Origin: Amycolatopsis decaplanina DSM 44594
Lineage (GTDB): Bacteria > Actinomycetota > Actinomycetes > Mycobacteriales > Pseudonocardiaceae
Reading direction: 5' to 3'
NCBI RefSeq assembly: GCF_000342005.1
Contig: NZ_AOHO01000063.1
Coordinates: 1-64,000, forward strand
Length of the DNA stretch: 64,000 nucleotides
This document shows positions 1 to 7,878 of this stretch, one piece after another (positions within the stretch are counted from its first letter, which is position 1; the number at the start of each line of letters is the position of its first letter). Under the pieces are notes generated by a model. It saw nothing but the letters and a program-made list of their open reading frames with translations, was not told where the DNA came from and ran no database searches. The translations under genes were made by a program, and so were the position numbers.

Positions 1-326
1 GAGAACTGGAGCTCCGGGTGGAACTCGTCGCCGAACTTGTAGCCGGGGCCACCGCGGCCGGTGCCGGTCGGGTCGCCGCCCTGCAGCATGAAGCCGTCGA
101 TGACGCGGTGGAAGATCGACCCGTCGTAGAACGGGCCCGCGTTCGTGCCCTGCGCGTTGGGCTGGGTGTACTCCTTGCTGCCCTCGGCGAGCCCGACGAA
201 GTTCGCGACCGTCTTCGGCGCGTGGTCGGGGAACAGGTTCAGGTTGATGTCACCCTGGTTGGTGTGCAGAGTGGCCTTCAGTGCGCCACCAATGAGGGAT
301 CCCTTGCTTTCAGTCACGAGCTTCAT
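1..326 (-). CDS. ppiA: Peptidyl-prolyl cis-trans isomerase, cyclophilin type (partial, C-terminus outside window)
   Basis: The 108 codons visible encode the N-terminal part of a cytosolic cyclophilin, which catalyses proline cis-trans isomerisation during protein folding. Seen: TLHTNQGDINLNLF, then HAPKTVANFVGLAEG, then the active-site stretch FYDGSIFHRVIDGFMLQGGD and GTGRGGPGYKFGDEFHPEL, collinear with mycobacterial PpiA. The active-site Arg of the FHR motif is present. No signal peptide is visible, so a cytoplasmic protein is expected. The ATG at 326 is the only upstream start in frame before a stop, and no strong Shine-Dalgarno is seen. As in Mycobacterium tuberculosis, ppiA lies a few genes from gyrA. 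The gene runs off the left edge. Confidence 0.93.
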   Translation of the reverse strand, partial: MKLVTESKGSLIGGALKATLHTNQGDINLNLFPDHAPKTVANFVGLAEGSKEYTQPNAQGTNAGPFYDGSIFHRVIDGFMLQGGDPTGTGRGGPGYKFGDEFHPELQF

Positions 327-415
327 CGTGCCATCTGCGGCAAGATCTGGGGAAAAGGGGCACGATAGGTTACAAGCAACGAAGCAGAATCAAAACGATT
401 GATGAGGTGAAGGCC

Positions 416-1105
416 ATGACCCGGGCCGCAGATTCGGTGAGCGAGTCGGCGAAGGCCGGCGCGCTCGGCCTGCGCAAACGTGCTGTCGAGGCGGGTAAGG
501 AAGCCACCGCCCACGCCGTCGAGGTAGCCGAGCAGAAGCTCTCCGAGAGCGCCGGTGAGATCGCTAAGACCAGCCGTCGCGCGCGCAAGAAGCTCGCGAA
601 GAAGACGGAACTGACCCGCAAGGAGCTCAAGCGCAGCTCGAAGGCGGCTCGCAAGGAGGCGCTGGCCAGGATTTCCGAGATGCGGAAGCCGGGCCGCAAG
701 GCCCGCAAGGCCGCCATCCAGGCCGCGAAGTCCGCCGGCGAGTCCAAGCGCCGGGGCAAGAAGGACTTCAAGGCGGCGAAGAAGGACTTCAAGGCCGCGC
801 TCGTCGAGGCGAAGGCCGCCGCCAAGGGGACGCGCAAGCGTCGCCGCTGGCCGTGGGTGATCGGCATCGCCGTCGTCGGTGCCGGTGCCGCCTACGCCCT
901 GCGTTCCAAGCAGGAGCCGCCGGTCGCGCCCGCGCCGCCGAAGGCTCCGCCCGCTCCTCCCGCCAAGCCCGCCGCTCCGGCCGCGGCCGCGCCGAAGCCC
1001 GCTCCCGCGAAGCCCGCCGCTTCCGGTCCGGCTCCGGCGAAGCCCGCGGCCCCGAAGAACGGGCACCAGGCTTCGAACGCGGGCTCCGCCGACAAGAAGA
1101 ACTGA
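416..1105 (+). CDS. Lys/Ala-rich single-pass membrane protein, possible CwsA-like cell-wall/division protein
   Basis: 229 aa. Residues 1–140 form a long, highly basic Ala/Lys/Arg-rich helical region. A single membrane segment (WPWVIGIAVVGAGAAYAL) follows, then a Pro/Ala/Lys-rich tail of about 70 residues. The ATG at 416 is preferred because GAGGTG lies just upstream; a GTG at 407 in frame is possible. Known: in mycobacteria CwsA (Rv0008c), a membrane protein linked to cell-wall synthesis and division, sits between ppiA and Rv0007/gyrA in the orientation opposite to both, and has a helical N-part, one C-terminal membrane segment and a proline-rich tail. This gene has the same neighbours, orientation and topology, so orthology by position is inferred; sequence similarity is not obvious by eye. 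A histone-like Lys/Ala-rich protein is the alternative. Confidence 0.7.
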   Translation: MTRAADSVSESAKAGALGLRKRAVEAGKEATAHAVEVAEQKLSESAGEIAKTSRRARKKLAKKTELTRKELKRSSKAARKEALARISEMRKPGRKARKAAIQAAKSAGESKRRGKKDFKAAKKDFKAALVEAKAAAKGTRKRRRWPWVIGIAVVGAGAAYALRSKQEPPVAPAPPKAPPAPPAKPAAPAAAAPKPAPAKPAASGPAPAKPAAPKNGHQASNAGSADKKN

Positions 1106-1140
1106 GAGCTACGCCTTACCCTCTTCTTCTGCTTGGCGAA

Positions 1141-1190
1141 GGGCCGTCCAGGGCCGCCGCGCACCCGGCCCCTGGACGGCCCTTTCACGT
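1141..1190 (+). terminator. Rho-independent-type hairpin after the CwsA-like gene
   Basis: A perfect 13-bp inverted repeat (GGGCCGTCCAGGG at 1141–1153 and its complement at 1170–1182) is followed by CTTTC. It lies 36 bp after the stop codon of the plus-strand gene and fits a transcription terminator. Confidence 0.7.
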
Positions 1191-1293
1191 CCCCGTGCCG
1201 AAGATCGACTAAGTACAGACGAAGACCGTTTGGTGCCAAAGACCGACGCGCCCCACGACAGCACCGGCGGACTCGTCTCGCCGAAAGCGCGCC
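1191..1293. other. Intergenic stretch with no recognisable gene
   Basis: The gap from 1106 to 1440 holds a terminator hairpin (1141–1190), this segment with no clear feature, and a repeated palindromic element (1294–1438). I see no coding signal in it. Confidence 0.5.
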
Positions 1294-1438
1294 AGCGCGA
1301 CGGCGAGACTTCACCGATCGCGCCCTCTTTCGGGCCGAAGGCCCACGTAAACGCGATGAAGGGGCGCCCTCCACTCCCAACAGGATGTTGAAAGCGGACC
1401 GGGCGCCCCTTCGGCGCGCTTTACGTCAGCGCGATCAA
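1294..1438 (-). repeat. Dispersed palindromic repeat, copy A
   Basis: About 145 bp closely matching 24190–24332 (roughly 85% by eye). Its centre is a long imperfect hairpin with arms at 1345–1369 and 1401–1426 (ACGTAAACGCGATGAAGGGG pairing with CCCCTTC...TTTACGT). Both copies sit directly after the stop codon of a minus-strand gene, here the DUF6918 gene and there dnaA, so a terminator or mRNA 3'-end role is plausible. A small non-autonomous mobile repeat is the alternative. Confidence 0.75.
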
Positions 1439-1440
1439 GA

Positions 1441-1893
1441 TCAGACAGCGCTAGCGTGCTTGTCGATCAGCTGGCCGAGGCGGGGCAGGGCCTCCTCGAC
1501 GTTCTTCTTGCCGTTCGGGCGCAGCTTCGAGTAGACCTTCTTGATGCTGTCGCGGCTGCTCTTCTCGGCGCGCGAGTCGGTGACCGACAGGAGCGCGTCC
1601 GAAGCCTCGTCGCTACGGCCGACCAGGTAGGCGCCGAAGTCGTTGCCGCCCTTGGCCTTGTAGTCACCGTAGAACGGCTCGAGGGCGACGGTGAAGTCGT
1701 CGAGCAGGGTGTCGACGGCGGCGGGGATGATGCCCGGCTTGATCTTCTTGACGGCGGCGAAGCCGGTCTTCACGACGGCACCCGAAACGCCGCCCTTGTC
1801 CGAAACCTCGGCGTCGACGAGGCCTTCGAAGTCGCTCACGACCGCCGGGCGACGGCTGGAGTCGAGCAAGATTTCCTTGAGGGTGTCAGCCAC
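1441..1893 (-). CDS. DUF6918-family conserved hypothetical protein
   Basis: 150 aa, soluble, no signal peptide or membrane segment. The protein begins MADTLKEILLDSSRRPAVV, has a central KTGFAAVKKIKPGIIPAAVD segment and ends in a charged helical part. I recognise this as a conserved actinobacterial family (DUF6918) of unknown biochemical role. The start ATG at 1893 is preceded by AAAGGACAGG, a good ribosome-binding site. It stands alone: its 3' end abuts a palindromic repeat and the next minus-strand gene upstream is 167 bp away. No function can be assigned. Confidence 0.85.
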   Translation of the reverse strand: MADTLKEILLDSSRRPAVVSDFEGLVDAEVSDKGGVSGAVVKTGFAAVKKIKPGIIPAAVDTLLDDFTVALEPFYGDYKAKGGNDFGAYLVGRSDEASDALLSVTDSRAEKSSRDSIKKVYSKLRPNGKKNVEEALPRLGQLIDKHASAV

Positions 1894-2060
1894 GAAACCT
1901 GTCCTTTTGTCTTATGGGGAGAAATGATCTTTTGTGCCGCCGAGCCACACCGCAAGGCGGCCTCCGCCGGATCTGGCGTTGCGCTGGTCCCGCGAACCGT
2001 CGCGCGTGCGGCACAGGGTAGTACAAGATCAACTTCACTCTGACGTGTGGATACCACTAC

Positions 2061-2585
2061 CTAGAGCTTCAGCTCACCGATAGCCTCCTTCGCCACCGTG
2101 CGTGCCTTGATGCTCTGCTTCTGGTTGGTGGTCACGACTACCGCGTTCCCGCCCTTCGCGACGGCGTAAACCGCGCCTTCCCCGGAGGGCTGGTAGCCGC
2201 CCTTCCAGCCGGCCGGTTCGTCGGCGGGGTTGGAGGTGTCGATGGGGGCCGCCTGATCCACCAGTGCCTTGGCCACCGCGGGTTCTCCGACGTACACGCG
2301 CACGGTGAGCTGCAGTTTTCCGCTGAGCGCGTAGAAGAAACAGGCCGGATGCGGCTGGTCGGCCGAAGTCTTGACCTTGGAGACCTTCTGCCCGTTGGCG
2401 TCCGAAACGAACTCGTTGCCCAGGTACGGGCACGGGCCCTTGCCGGTGGGTTCCGGGGCGGGCGGGAGGCTGGGCGCCGGGGTGTTCGACGGCGCGGGCG
2501 AACTCGCCGCGGGCGGCGGCTGTTCCGTCGGCCCGCAGGCCGCCAGCAGCGGCACGACGAGCGGCAAGATCAGAAGACGTCGCAT
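2061..2585 (-). CDS. DUF2020-like lipoprotein
   Basis: 174 aa. A short basic start and hydrophobic stretch lead to a lipobox LLAAC with Cys17 as the predicted lipidated residue, so the mature protein should be anchored on the outer face of the membrane. A Pro/Ala/Ser-rich spacer (about residues 18–50) precedes a globular domain with CPYL...FVSDANGQKV, a second Cys in HPACFFYAL, and LTVRVYVGEPAVAKALVD. This matches actinobacterial DUF2020 lipoproteins of unknown function. The two Cys of the mature domain may form a disulfide. It is divergent from the gene at 2658, with a 72-bp shared upstream region. Confidence 0.83.
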   Translation of the reverse strand: MRRLLILPLVVPLLAACGPTEQPPPAASSPAPSNTPAPSLPPAPEPTGKGPCPYLGNEFVSDANGQKVSKVKTSADQPHPACFFYALSGKLQLTVRVYVGEPAVAKALVDQAAPIDTSNPADEPAGWKGGYQPSGEGAVYAVAKGGNAVVVTTNQKQSIKARTVAKEAIGELKL

Positions 2586-2657
2586 AGTGGCGTCCAGTGA
2601 AGCAGATCGCCGTTCGTGCGACGATGGCCGTGCGCGAGGAGTCTTCGGGAGGCGTCA

Positions 2658-3377
2658 GTGCTCAGCAAGGAGCAGTACCTGGGTGCGGTGGCAGAGCGTA
2701 TCCAGCGCAGCGGGGGCAGGCTGAACACCGTCCAGATCGGTCCGAGCGCGGCCGTGGTGGGCCTGTTCACCGAATCCGTGATGATGTCGACGATGAACTA
2801 CTGCGTGGTCGCCGCCGCGATCCCTGAGGTGACCGCGCCCGCGTTGTACGACTTCACCGGGCTGGCGACGCAGCACGCGCGCGCGAACGTGATGGGCACG
2901 GTCGGCTGGACGGCCGCTTCGGTGGTCATCGCCGGGCTGATCGGTGACCGTGTCCACCCGGACGCCGCGCAGGCCGCGTCGGCGAAGTCCGGCAACCAGT
3001 TCGGCGGCGAGACGCGCATGGTGGCCGTCGACGTTTCGGCGGCGCAGATGTACGCGTTCGTCGGCGGGAAGCTGTGGGGCGCGGCGGTCCAGGGTTCGGT
3101 CAACGCGAAGCTGACGTTCTGTTTCCCGCAGCCCGCCGAGGTTTATCAGCAGGTGCAGTGGGCGCAGTCGCAGGGCCAGCAGCCGCCGATGCCACCCGGA
3201 CCGCCGATGCCGCCGCCCGGTCAGCAGCCGCCGCCCGGCTGGCAGCCGCAGCAGCCACCGCCACCGCCGTACCCGGTCGGGCCCCCGCCCGCGCAGGGTC
3301 CGCCGCCGGGGCAGCATCCGCCGCACTATCCGCCACCCGCGCCCGGCTATCCGCCGCAGCGTCCGCCGGGGTACTGA
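2658..3377 (+). CDS. Conserved hypothetical protein with proline/glutamine-rich C-terminal tail
   Basis: 239 aa. The GTG at 2658 is chosen because GGGAGG lies 6 nt upstream. Residues 1–165 form a folded region containing VGLFTESVMMSTMNYCVVAA and a glycine/alanine-rich hydrophobic stretch (VMGTVGWTAASVVIAGLIGD). Residues 170–239 are an extreme Pro/Gln/Gly low-complexity tail (MPPGPPMPPPGQQPPPGW and similar). I do not recognise a catalytic family. The last base of its stop codon is the first base of the next gene's ATG, so the two are translationally coupled. A membrane-proximal or scaffold role is only a guess. Confidence 0.75.
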   Translation: MLSKEQYLGAVAERIQRSGGRLNTVQIGPSAAVVGLFTESVMMSTMNYCVVAAAIPEVTAPALYDFTGLATQHARANVMGTVGWTAASVVIAGLIGDRVHPDAAQAASAKSGNQFGGETRMVAVDVSAAQMYAFVGGKLWGAAVQGSVNAKLTFCFPQPAEVYQQVQWAQSQGQQPPMPPGPPMPPPGQQPPPGWQPQQPPPPPYPVGPPPAQGPPPGQHPPHYPPPAPGYPPQRPPGY

Positions 3378-4018
3378 TGGACCGCACGTTGCGTGGCTGG
3401 CCGTCGTTCCCCGGCGAACTTCCGGAGTTCGACACCGAGACCACACCGGCGACCCCGCGCGAGCTTTTCCTGGAATGGCTCAACGAAGCCGGGGAACACG
3501 TCCTCGCGCCCCACGCCGTCACTTTGTCCACAGTGGACGCGAACGGAGTACCGGACGCGCGGGTCGTGATCCTCAAGGACGTCGACGGGGACACCTGGGC
3601 GGTCGCGACGAGTTCCGAAAGCCCGAAAGGTGTGCAGCTGGCGAAGAATCCGTTCGCCGCGCTGACGTTCTTCTGGCCGGGACGCGGCCGTCAGGTCCGC
3701 CTGCGCGGTCCGGTCTCGCTCGCCGATCCCGACGTGTCCGCCGCCGATTTCACCGCGCGGCCGCCGGCGTCCCGGGTGGAGGCGTTCATCGGCAGGCAGT
3801 CCCAGGTGCTCGAGGATCCGGCCGACCTCGACCGCGCGGCCGCGGAAGCGGAGCGATGGGTCGAGGAGAATCCCGGCGTGGCACCTGAAACCTGGACCCG
3901 CTACCTGGTGACGCCGTCCGAAGTGGAGTTCTGGCAGGCGAGCCACGACCGGCGGCACCGGCGGCTCCGCTACCGGCGTGAGAACGGAACCTGGCACAAA
4001 GAACGCCTCTGGCCGTAA
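3377..4018 (+). CDS. Pyridoxamine 5'-phosphate oxidase family flavoprotein (PdxH-like)
   Basis: 213 aa. FMN-dependent oxidase fold: PdxH oxidises pyridoxamine/pyridoxine 5'-phosphate to PLP. Seen: VTLSTVDANGVPDARVVILKD, then ATSSESPKGVQLAKNPFAAL and FFWPGRGRQVRLRG in the N-terminal split-barrel, and the C-terminal dimerisation region with VEFWQASHDRRHRRLRY..ENGTWHKERLWP, the hallmark of true PdxH-type proteins. The length is close to bacterial PdxH (210–220 aa). The ATG overlaps the previous stop codon by one base. Family members in actinobacteria include real PdxH and F420/phenazine-type relatives, so the substrate is not certain. Confidence 0.88.
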   Translation: MDRTLRGWPSFPGELPEFDTETTPATPRELFLEWLNEAGEHVLAPHAVTLSTVDANGVPDARVVILKDVDGDTWAVATSSESPKGVQLAKNPFAALTFFWPGRGRQVRLRGPVSLADPDVSAADFTARPPASRVEAFIGRQSQVLEDPADLDRAAAEAERWVEENPGVAPETWTRYLVTPSEVEFWQASHDRRHRRLRYRRENGTWHKERLWP

Positions 4019-4113
4019 ACGGTAACTGGGAACGACGATCGTCGGGTTGTCGTGGATGATTCACTTCGGCGACGGTGAACGCCCACCTTGTCCCCAGATC
4101 GTTCGGAGGCGAA

Positions 4114-5391
4114 ATGTCCACACGCCGTCGCATCGGGGGCGCCTTGGCCGCCACAGGGCTCGCCCTGCTGGCCGTCACGACGCCCGTCGCGAGCGCCCAG
4201 ACCGGCGACCCGGCGAGAGGGCTGTACTCGGTGGAGGGCGCGTCCACCCCCGGCAAGCGCACCGAGGTCGCCCGCACCGGAGTCGACGTCGCGGGCTCGC
4301 GCGGCGGCGCGCTGACCGTCGTCGCCACGCCGGGACAGGCCGCGGCCCTGCGCGCGAACGGGTTCGGCCTGAAGTCGCTCGGCGACTTCGACAGCATGCT
4401 CAAGCAGCGCAGTGGCCGGGTGGGTACCGCCGCCGTCGCGGGCGACTTCCCGCCGGGCGACGAGGCGTACCACACCTACGCCGAAACGACCGCTGAGCTG
4501 CAGAAGGCCGCGAAGGACCACAGCGACATCGCGACGCTGTCCAGCGTCGGCAAGTCCTACGAGGGCCGTGAGCTGAACCTGCTGAAGATCAGCGACAACG
4601 CGGGCACGGACGAGAACGAGCCCGAGGTCCTGTTCACCTGCAACCAGCACGCGCGCGAACACCTCACCACCGAGATGTGCCTGCGGATCGTGCAGCGCTT
4701 CACCAGCGGGTACGCGACCGACCCGGCCATCAAGAAGATGGTCGACGAGCACGAGATCTACGTGATCCCGAACGTCAACCCGGACGGCTCCGAGTACGAC
4801 ATCACCGGCGGCGAGTACCAGGGCTGGCGCAAGACGCGGAAACCGGTGCCGGGCAGCAGCGCGATCGGCACCGACCCGAACCGCAACTGGGACTACAAGT
4901 GGAACTGCTGCGGCGGGTCGAGCAACAGCCCGTCCGCCGAGGACTACCACGGCCCGTCGGCGTTCTCCGAGTCCGAGACCAAGGCGGTCGCGGAGTTCAT
5001 GAACTCCCGCGTGGTCGGCGGCACCCAGCAGATCAAGACGCACATCGACTTCCACACGTTCTCGGAACTGGTGCTCTGGCCGTACGGCTACACGAAGGCC
5101 GAGACCGACACCGGCCTGAACGAGGAGGAAGCGAAGCGTTTCGCCGACGTCGGCAAGCAGATGGCCGCCACCAACGGCTACACGCCCGAGCAGTCCAGCG
5201 ATCTGTACGTCACCGACGGCGACATCAACGACTGGGCGTGGGGCAAGCACAAGATCCTCAGCTACACCTTCGAGATGTACCCGAAGGACGGCGGGATCGA
5301 CGGCTTCTACCCGCCAGCTTCGGTGATCCCGGAGCAGACCGCCCGCAACGACAAGGCCGTCGACATCCTGATCAACGAGGCGAAAGCCTGA
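4114..5391 (+). CDS. Secreted zinc carboxypeptidase, M14 family
   Basis: 425 aa. Signal peptide: STRRR followed by a hydrophobic core, cleavage likely after ASA near residue 29; the twin Arg could suit Tat or Sec export. An N-terminal propeptide-like region (to about residue 115) precedes the M14 domain. Zinc and catalytic residues are visible: the HARE motif in CNQHAREH (zinc His and Glu), the third zinc His in THIDFHTFSE, substrate-binding Asn-Arg in GTDPNRNWDY, and the catalytic Glu in SYTFEMYP. It should remove C-terminal residues from peptides outside the cell. The start is set by GGAGG at 4105–4109. A strong hairpin follows the gene. Confidence 0.95.
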   Translation: MSTRRRIGGALAATGLALLAVTTPVASAQTGDPARGLYSVEGASTPGKRTEVARTGVDVAGSRGGALTVVATPGQAAALRANGFGLKSLGDFDSMLKQRSGRVGTAAVAGDFPPGDEAYHTYAETTAELQKAAKDHSDIATLSSVGKSYEGRELNLLKISDNAGTDENEPEVLFTCNQHAREHLTTEMCLRIVQRFTSGYATDPAIKKMVDEHEIYVIPNVNPDGSEYDITGGEYQGWRKTRKPVPGSSAIGTDPNRNWDYKWNCCGGSSNSPSAEDYHGPSAFSESETKAVAEFMNSRVVGGTQQIKTHIDFHTFSELVLWPYGYTKAETDTGLNEEEAKRFADVGKQMAATNGYTPEQSSDLYVTDGDINDWAWGKHKILSYTFEMYPKDGGIDGFYPPASVIPEQTARNDKAVDILINEAKA

Positions 5392-5420
5392 TCCGCTCAA
5401 TTCCTGAGATCGGCCACTCG

Positions 5421-5466
5421 CGACGCCCGGCTCTTCGGCGAATCCAAGCCGAAGCTCCGGGCGTCG
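5421..5466 (+). terminator. Long hairpin after the carboxypeptidase gene
   Basis: Arms CGACGCCCGG (5421–5430) and CTTCGGC (5433–5439) pair with 5448–5454 and 5457–5466, giving 17 paired bases around one 2-nt mismatch and an 8-nt loop. It lies 30 bp after the stop codon. There is no clear T-run, so termination strength is uncertain. Confidence 0.6.
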
Positions 5467-5588
5467 CCCGATTGTCGACGATCGCGTGACTCGGCGGATC
5501 CGCCTGCCCGCCCCGCGCAGCTTGCCGGTCGCCATGGCCCCGCGGTATGGGCATCCGGTGACACCCCGCAGCCTGGCACGATCGACAG

Positions 5589-6587
5589 GTGCGCAAGCGG
5601 TTCTCGGAAGGCTCCCCGATCGCGTCGACGGTGGTCACCGGCGACGACTTCGACGAACTCGAGCACACCTTCCAGGCGTTCCTCGCGCCGGACACGGTCA
5701 AGCTGCACACCCCCGCGCGCACCGGATTCTTCGACATCTCCCAGCTCAGCGGCCTCCGCGTGCCCGGGATCGACCCCCACGGCCTCTCGTTCTACGAGCT
5801 GACACTGGACTCCGACGTCGTCCTTCACGGAGAAGAGACCCCGGACGCCTACACCGTCGTCGTGACCCTTACCGGCCGCAGCCAGATCACGATCGACGGC
5901 GAGGTCATCCCGTCACGGCATGTCGTGACCGGCCCGGAAGCCCGGTTCCGGACCACGTTCGACCATCCCGACATCCTGCTGCTCCGGCTCGGCGAGCGGC
6001 TGGTGGCGGACACGATGCGCGAACGGCTCGGCGAGGCGCCGACGTCGCCGCTGCGGTTCGATCCGGTGATCGCCTCGAGCATGGACCAGTGGCTCACCCT
6101 GCTCCACACCTTCGGCGAGACCGCCGCGTCCGGGATGTTCGACCGGTCGCCGCTGGCCGCCGCGCATTTCGAGAAGCTGCTGCTGCACGGACTGCTCGAC
6201 GCCCAGCCGCATTCGCGCTCCGGCGACCTCGACGAGGAACGGCCCCGGCCGAAGTCGACGGCGGTACGCCGCGCGATGACCTATTGCGAGGAGCGCGCCG
6301 CCGAACCGGTGTCGATCGGCGAACTGGCGACGGCCGCGCGGATCAGCGTGCGCGCGTTGCAGTCGGCGTTCCGCACGGAACTCGGGCTGACGCCGATGGA
6401 GTACCTGCGCCGCGTCCGGCTCGACCACGTGCACCAGGACCTGCTCGCGATCGCGCAAGGGCGCGCCGAAGGCAACGTCACCGACGTCGCGCTGCGATGG
6501 GGTTTCACGCATCTCGGCCGGTTTTCCGCTCTCTACCGCGACACCTACGGCAAACTCCCTTCGGAAACGGCACGCCTCACCGCCTGA
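5589..6587 (+). CDS. AraC-family transcriptional regulator
   Basis: 332 aa. The N-terminal ~200 residues resemble the AraC-binding-like ligand domain (SFYELTLDSDVVLHG, DAYTVVVTLTGRSQI, FDHPDILLLRL). The C-terminal ~110 residues carry two helix-turn-helices: YCEERAAEPVSIGELATAA.ISVRALQSAFR and VTDVALRWGFTHLGRFSALY, ending YGKLPSETAR, as in the NphR/ThcR type. The start is a GTG with no strong ribosome-binding site. It ends 10 nt before an ADP-ribosylglycohydrolase with an intervening AAGGAG, so the two are probably co-transcribed and the regulator may control its partner. Confidence 0.9.
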   Translation: MRKRFSEGSPIASTVVTGDDFDELEHTFQAFLAPDTVKLHTPARTGFFDISQLSGLRVPGIDPHGLSFYELTLDSDVVLHGEETPDAYTVVVTLTGRSQITIDGEVIPSRHVVTGPEARFRTTFDHPDILLLRLGERLVADTMRERLGEAPTSPLRFDPVIASSMDQWLTLLHTFGETAASGMFDRSPLAAAHFEKLLLHGLLDAQPHSRSGDLDEERPRPKSTAVRRAMTYCEERAAEPVSIGELATAARISVRALQSAFRTELGLTPMEYLRRVRLDHVHQDLLAIAQGRAEGNVTDVALRWGFTHLGRFSALYRDTYGKLPSETARLTA

Positions 6588-6597
6588 AGGAGTCCGG

Positions 6598-7452
6598 ATG
6601 CTGGTCGAACTGGCCATCGGCGACGCGTACGGAGGCTCCTTCGAGCACGCATATCCGAGCTTCGTCGCCGAGCACAACACGCTGACCGGTTACGTGCAGC
6701 ATCACGGCCGGCTCGGTGTCCCGGCCGGTCGCTACACCGACGACACGCAGATGACGATCGCGATCGCCGAAGTGCTCGTCTCGGGACGGCGGTGGACGCC
6801 GCTGCTGCTCGCCGAACAGTTCGTGCGGGCGTATCACCGCGATCCGCACGACGGCTACGCGCCACGTTTCCATCAGCTGCTCAGCGAGGTCCGGGACGGC
6901 GAGGAGCTGCTGCGGCGGCTCCGGCCGCAGAGTGACAAGAGCGGCGCGGCCATGCGCGCCGGGCCGATCGGGATCCTGCCGACCGTCGACGATGTCCTCT
7001 ACCACGCGAAACTGCAGGCCAGGATCACGCACGACACCCAGGCCGGGATCGCCGCGGCGCAGGCCTCCGCGCTGACCGTGCACTACTGCCACCATCGGCT
7101 CGGCCCGCTTTCCGAAATCGCGAGGTGGATCGACGCGATCCTTCCCGAGGACGTCGGGCACGGCGGCTGGGCGTTGCCGTGGCCGGGCAAGGTCGGACCG
7201 CAGGGCTGGATGAGTGTGCGCGCGGCGCTGACCACGCTCGCGACCGGCCGGAGCCTGAGCGGAATACTCCGGTCCGCCGTCGCGCTCACCGGTGACGTCG
7301 ACACGGTCGCGACCATCGCGCTGGCCGCCGCGTCGCGCTCGCCCGAGGTGGCGCAGGATCTGCCGCCGGTGCTGTGGCGCGATCTGGAGAACGGCGAGTT
7401 CGGCCGCGACTATCTGGCGAAACTCGACGAACAAGTAATTAGGGTTGCCTAA
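6598..7452 (+). CDS. ADP-ribosylglycohydrolase (ARH) family protein, metal site intact
   Basis: 284 aa. ARH-family proteins remove ADP-ribose from proteins, nucleic acids or small molecules with Mg2+. Seen: GDAYGG at residues 8–13, TDDTQM at 47–52 (first metal ligands), SGAAMRAGPIG near 115–124, a Thr-His-Asp segment, and TGDVDTVATI at 231–240 with D233 and D235 as the second metal pair. All family signatures are present, so an active enzyme is expected. It follows the AraC regulator with AAGGAG 5 nt before the ATG. The stop codon lies inside an IdeR-box-like palindrome. Its real substrate is unknown. Confidence 0.9.
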   Translation: MLVELAIGDAYGGSFEHAYPSFVAEHNTLTGYVQHHGRLGVPAGRYTDDTQMTIAIAEVLVSGRRWTPLLLAEQFVRAYHRDPHDGYAPRFHQLLSEVRDGEELLRRLRPQSDKSGAAMRAGPIGILPTVDDVLYHAKLQARITHDTQAGIAAAQASALTVHYCHHRLGPLSEIARWIDAILPEDVGHGGWALPWPGKVGPQGWMSVRAALTTLATGRSLSGILRSAVALTGDVDTVATIALAAASRSPEVAQDLPPVLWRDLENGEFGRDYLAKLDEQVIRVA

Positions 7453-7457
7453 CCTCA
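7439..7457. promoter_or_regulatory. Possible IdeR/DtxR-type iron box upstream of the MerR gene
   Basis: TTAGGGTTGCCTAACCTCA matches the mycobacterial IdeR consensus (TTAGGTTAGGCTAACCTAA) at 15 of 19 positions, with a TTAGG/CCTAA inverted repeat. It lies 22 bp upstream of the MerR start and overlaps the ARH stop codon. Iron control is inference from this match alone. Confidence 0.4.
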
Positions 7458-7479
7458 ATAAAGCCGGTGGAATGATCCC

Positions 7480-7878
7480 ATGTATGTTCTGACGCCGGTT
7501 CGCGAGGCCGCCGACCATTTCGGGCTGGCGATCTCGACTCTGCACTACTGGGAGCGACGCGGGCTGATCACCGCCTCCCGCCGCTCAGGACAGCGGTGTT
7601 ACGACGACGACCAGCTGTATCGCATCGCGCTGATCAAGCACTGGCGGCGGATCGGCGGGCTGGGCCTGTCCAAGATCACCGAGCTGCTCGCCGAACAGCA
7701 CCGCTGGCGTGAGGTGGTGGTGGGTCAGCTCGCCGAGATCGAACAGGAGCGTGCGCGGCTCGACACCGCGCACGACTACCTGGTCGAGCTCCTCACCTGT
7801 CGCCGGGAGGACCGCCTGGAGGACTGCCCGTGGTTCCGTGACCGGGTCGACCTGCCCGCGCACGCGGCGGCGGGCTGA
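7480..7878 (+). CDS. MerR-family transcriptional regulator
   Basis: 132 aa. N-terminal winged helix typical of MerR: VREAADHFGLAISTLHYWERRGL (split here), then ITASRRSGQRCYDDDQLYRI, followed by a dimerisation helix with RARLDTAHDYLVELLTC. The C-terminal part is short and has DCPWFRDRVDLP; a Cys pair is present but not in a clear metal-binding pattern, so the effector is unknown. The last 86 bases overlap the 3' end of the oppositely oriented efflux pump gene, suggesting antisense coupling. A possible iron box lies directly upstream. Confidence 0.9.
   Translation: MYVLTPVREAADHFGLAISTLHYWERRGLITASRRSGQRCYDDDQLYRIALIKHWRRIGGLGLSKITELLAEQHRWREVVVGQLAEIEQERARLDTAHDYLVELLTCRREDRLEDCPWFRDRVDLPAHAAAG

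Noticed and set aside
3524..3532. Perfect DnaA-box sequence TTGTCCACA inside the PNP-oxidase gene
   Set aside because: It is a single copy that arises from Leu-Ser-Thr-Val-Asp codons common in this genome; the same stretch occurs in the 55-aa gene. No cluster is present.
5486..6685. Long plus-strand open frame overlapping the AraC gene
   Set aside because: Arg/Ala/Pro-rich shadow of the AraC frame without any family pattern.
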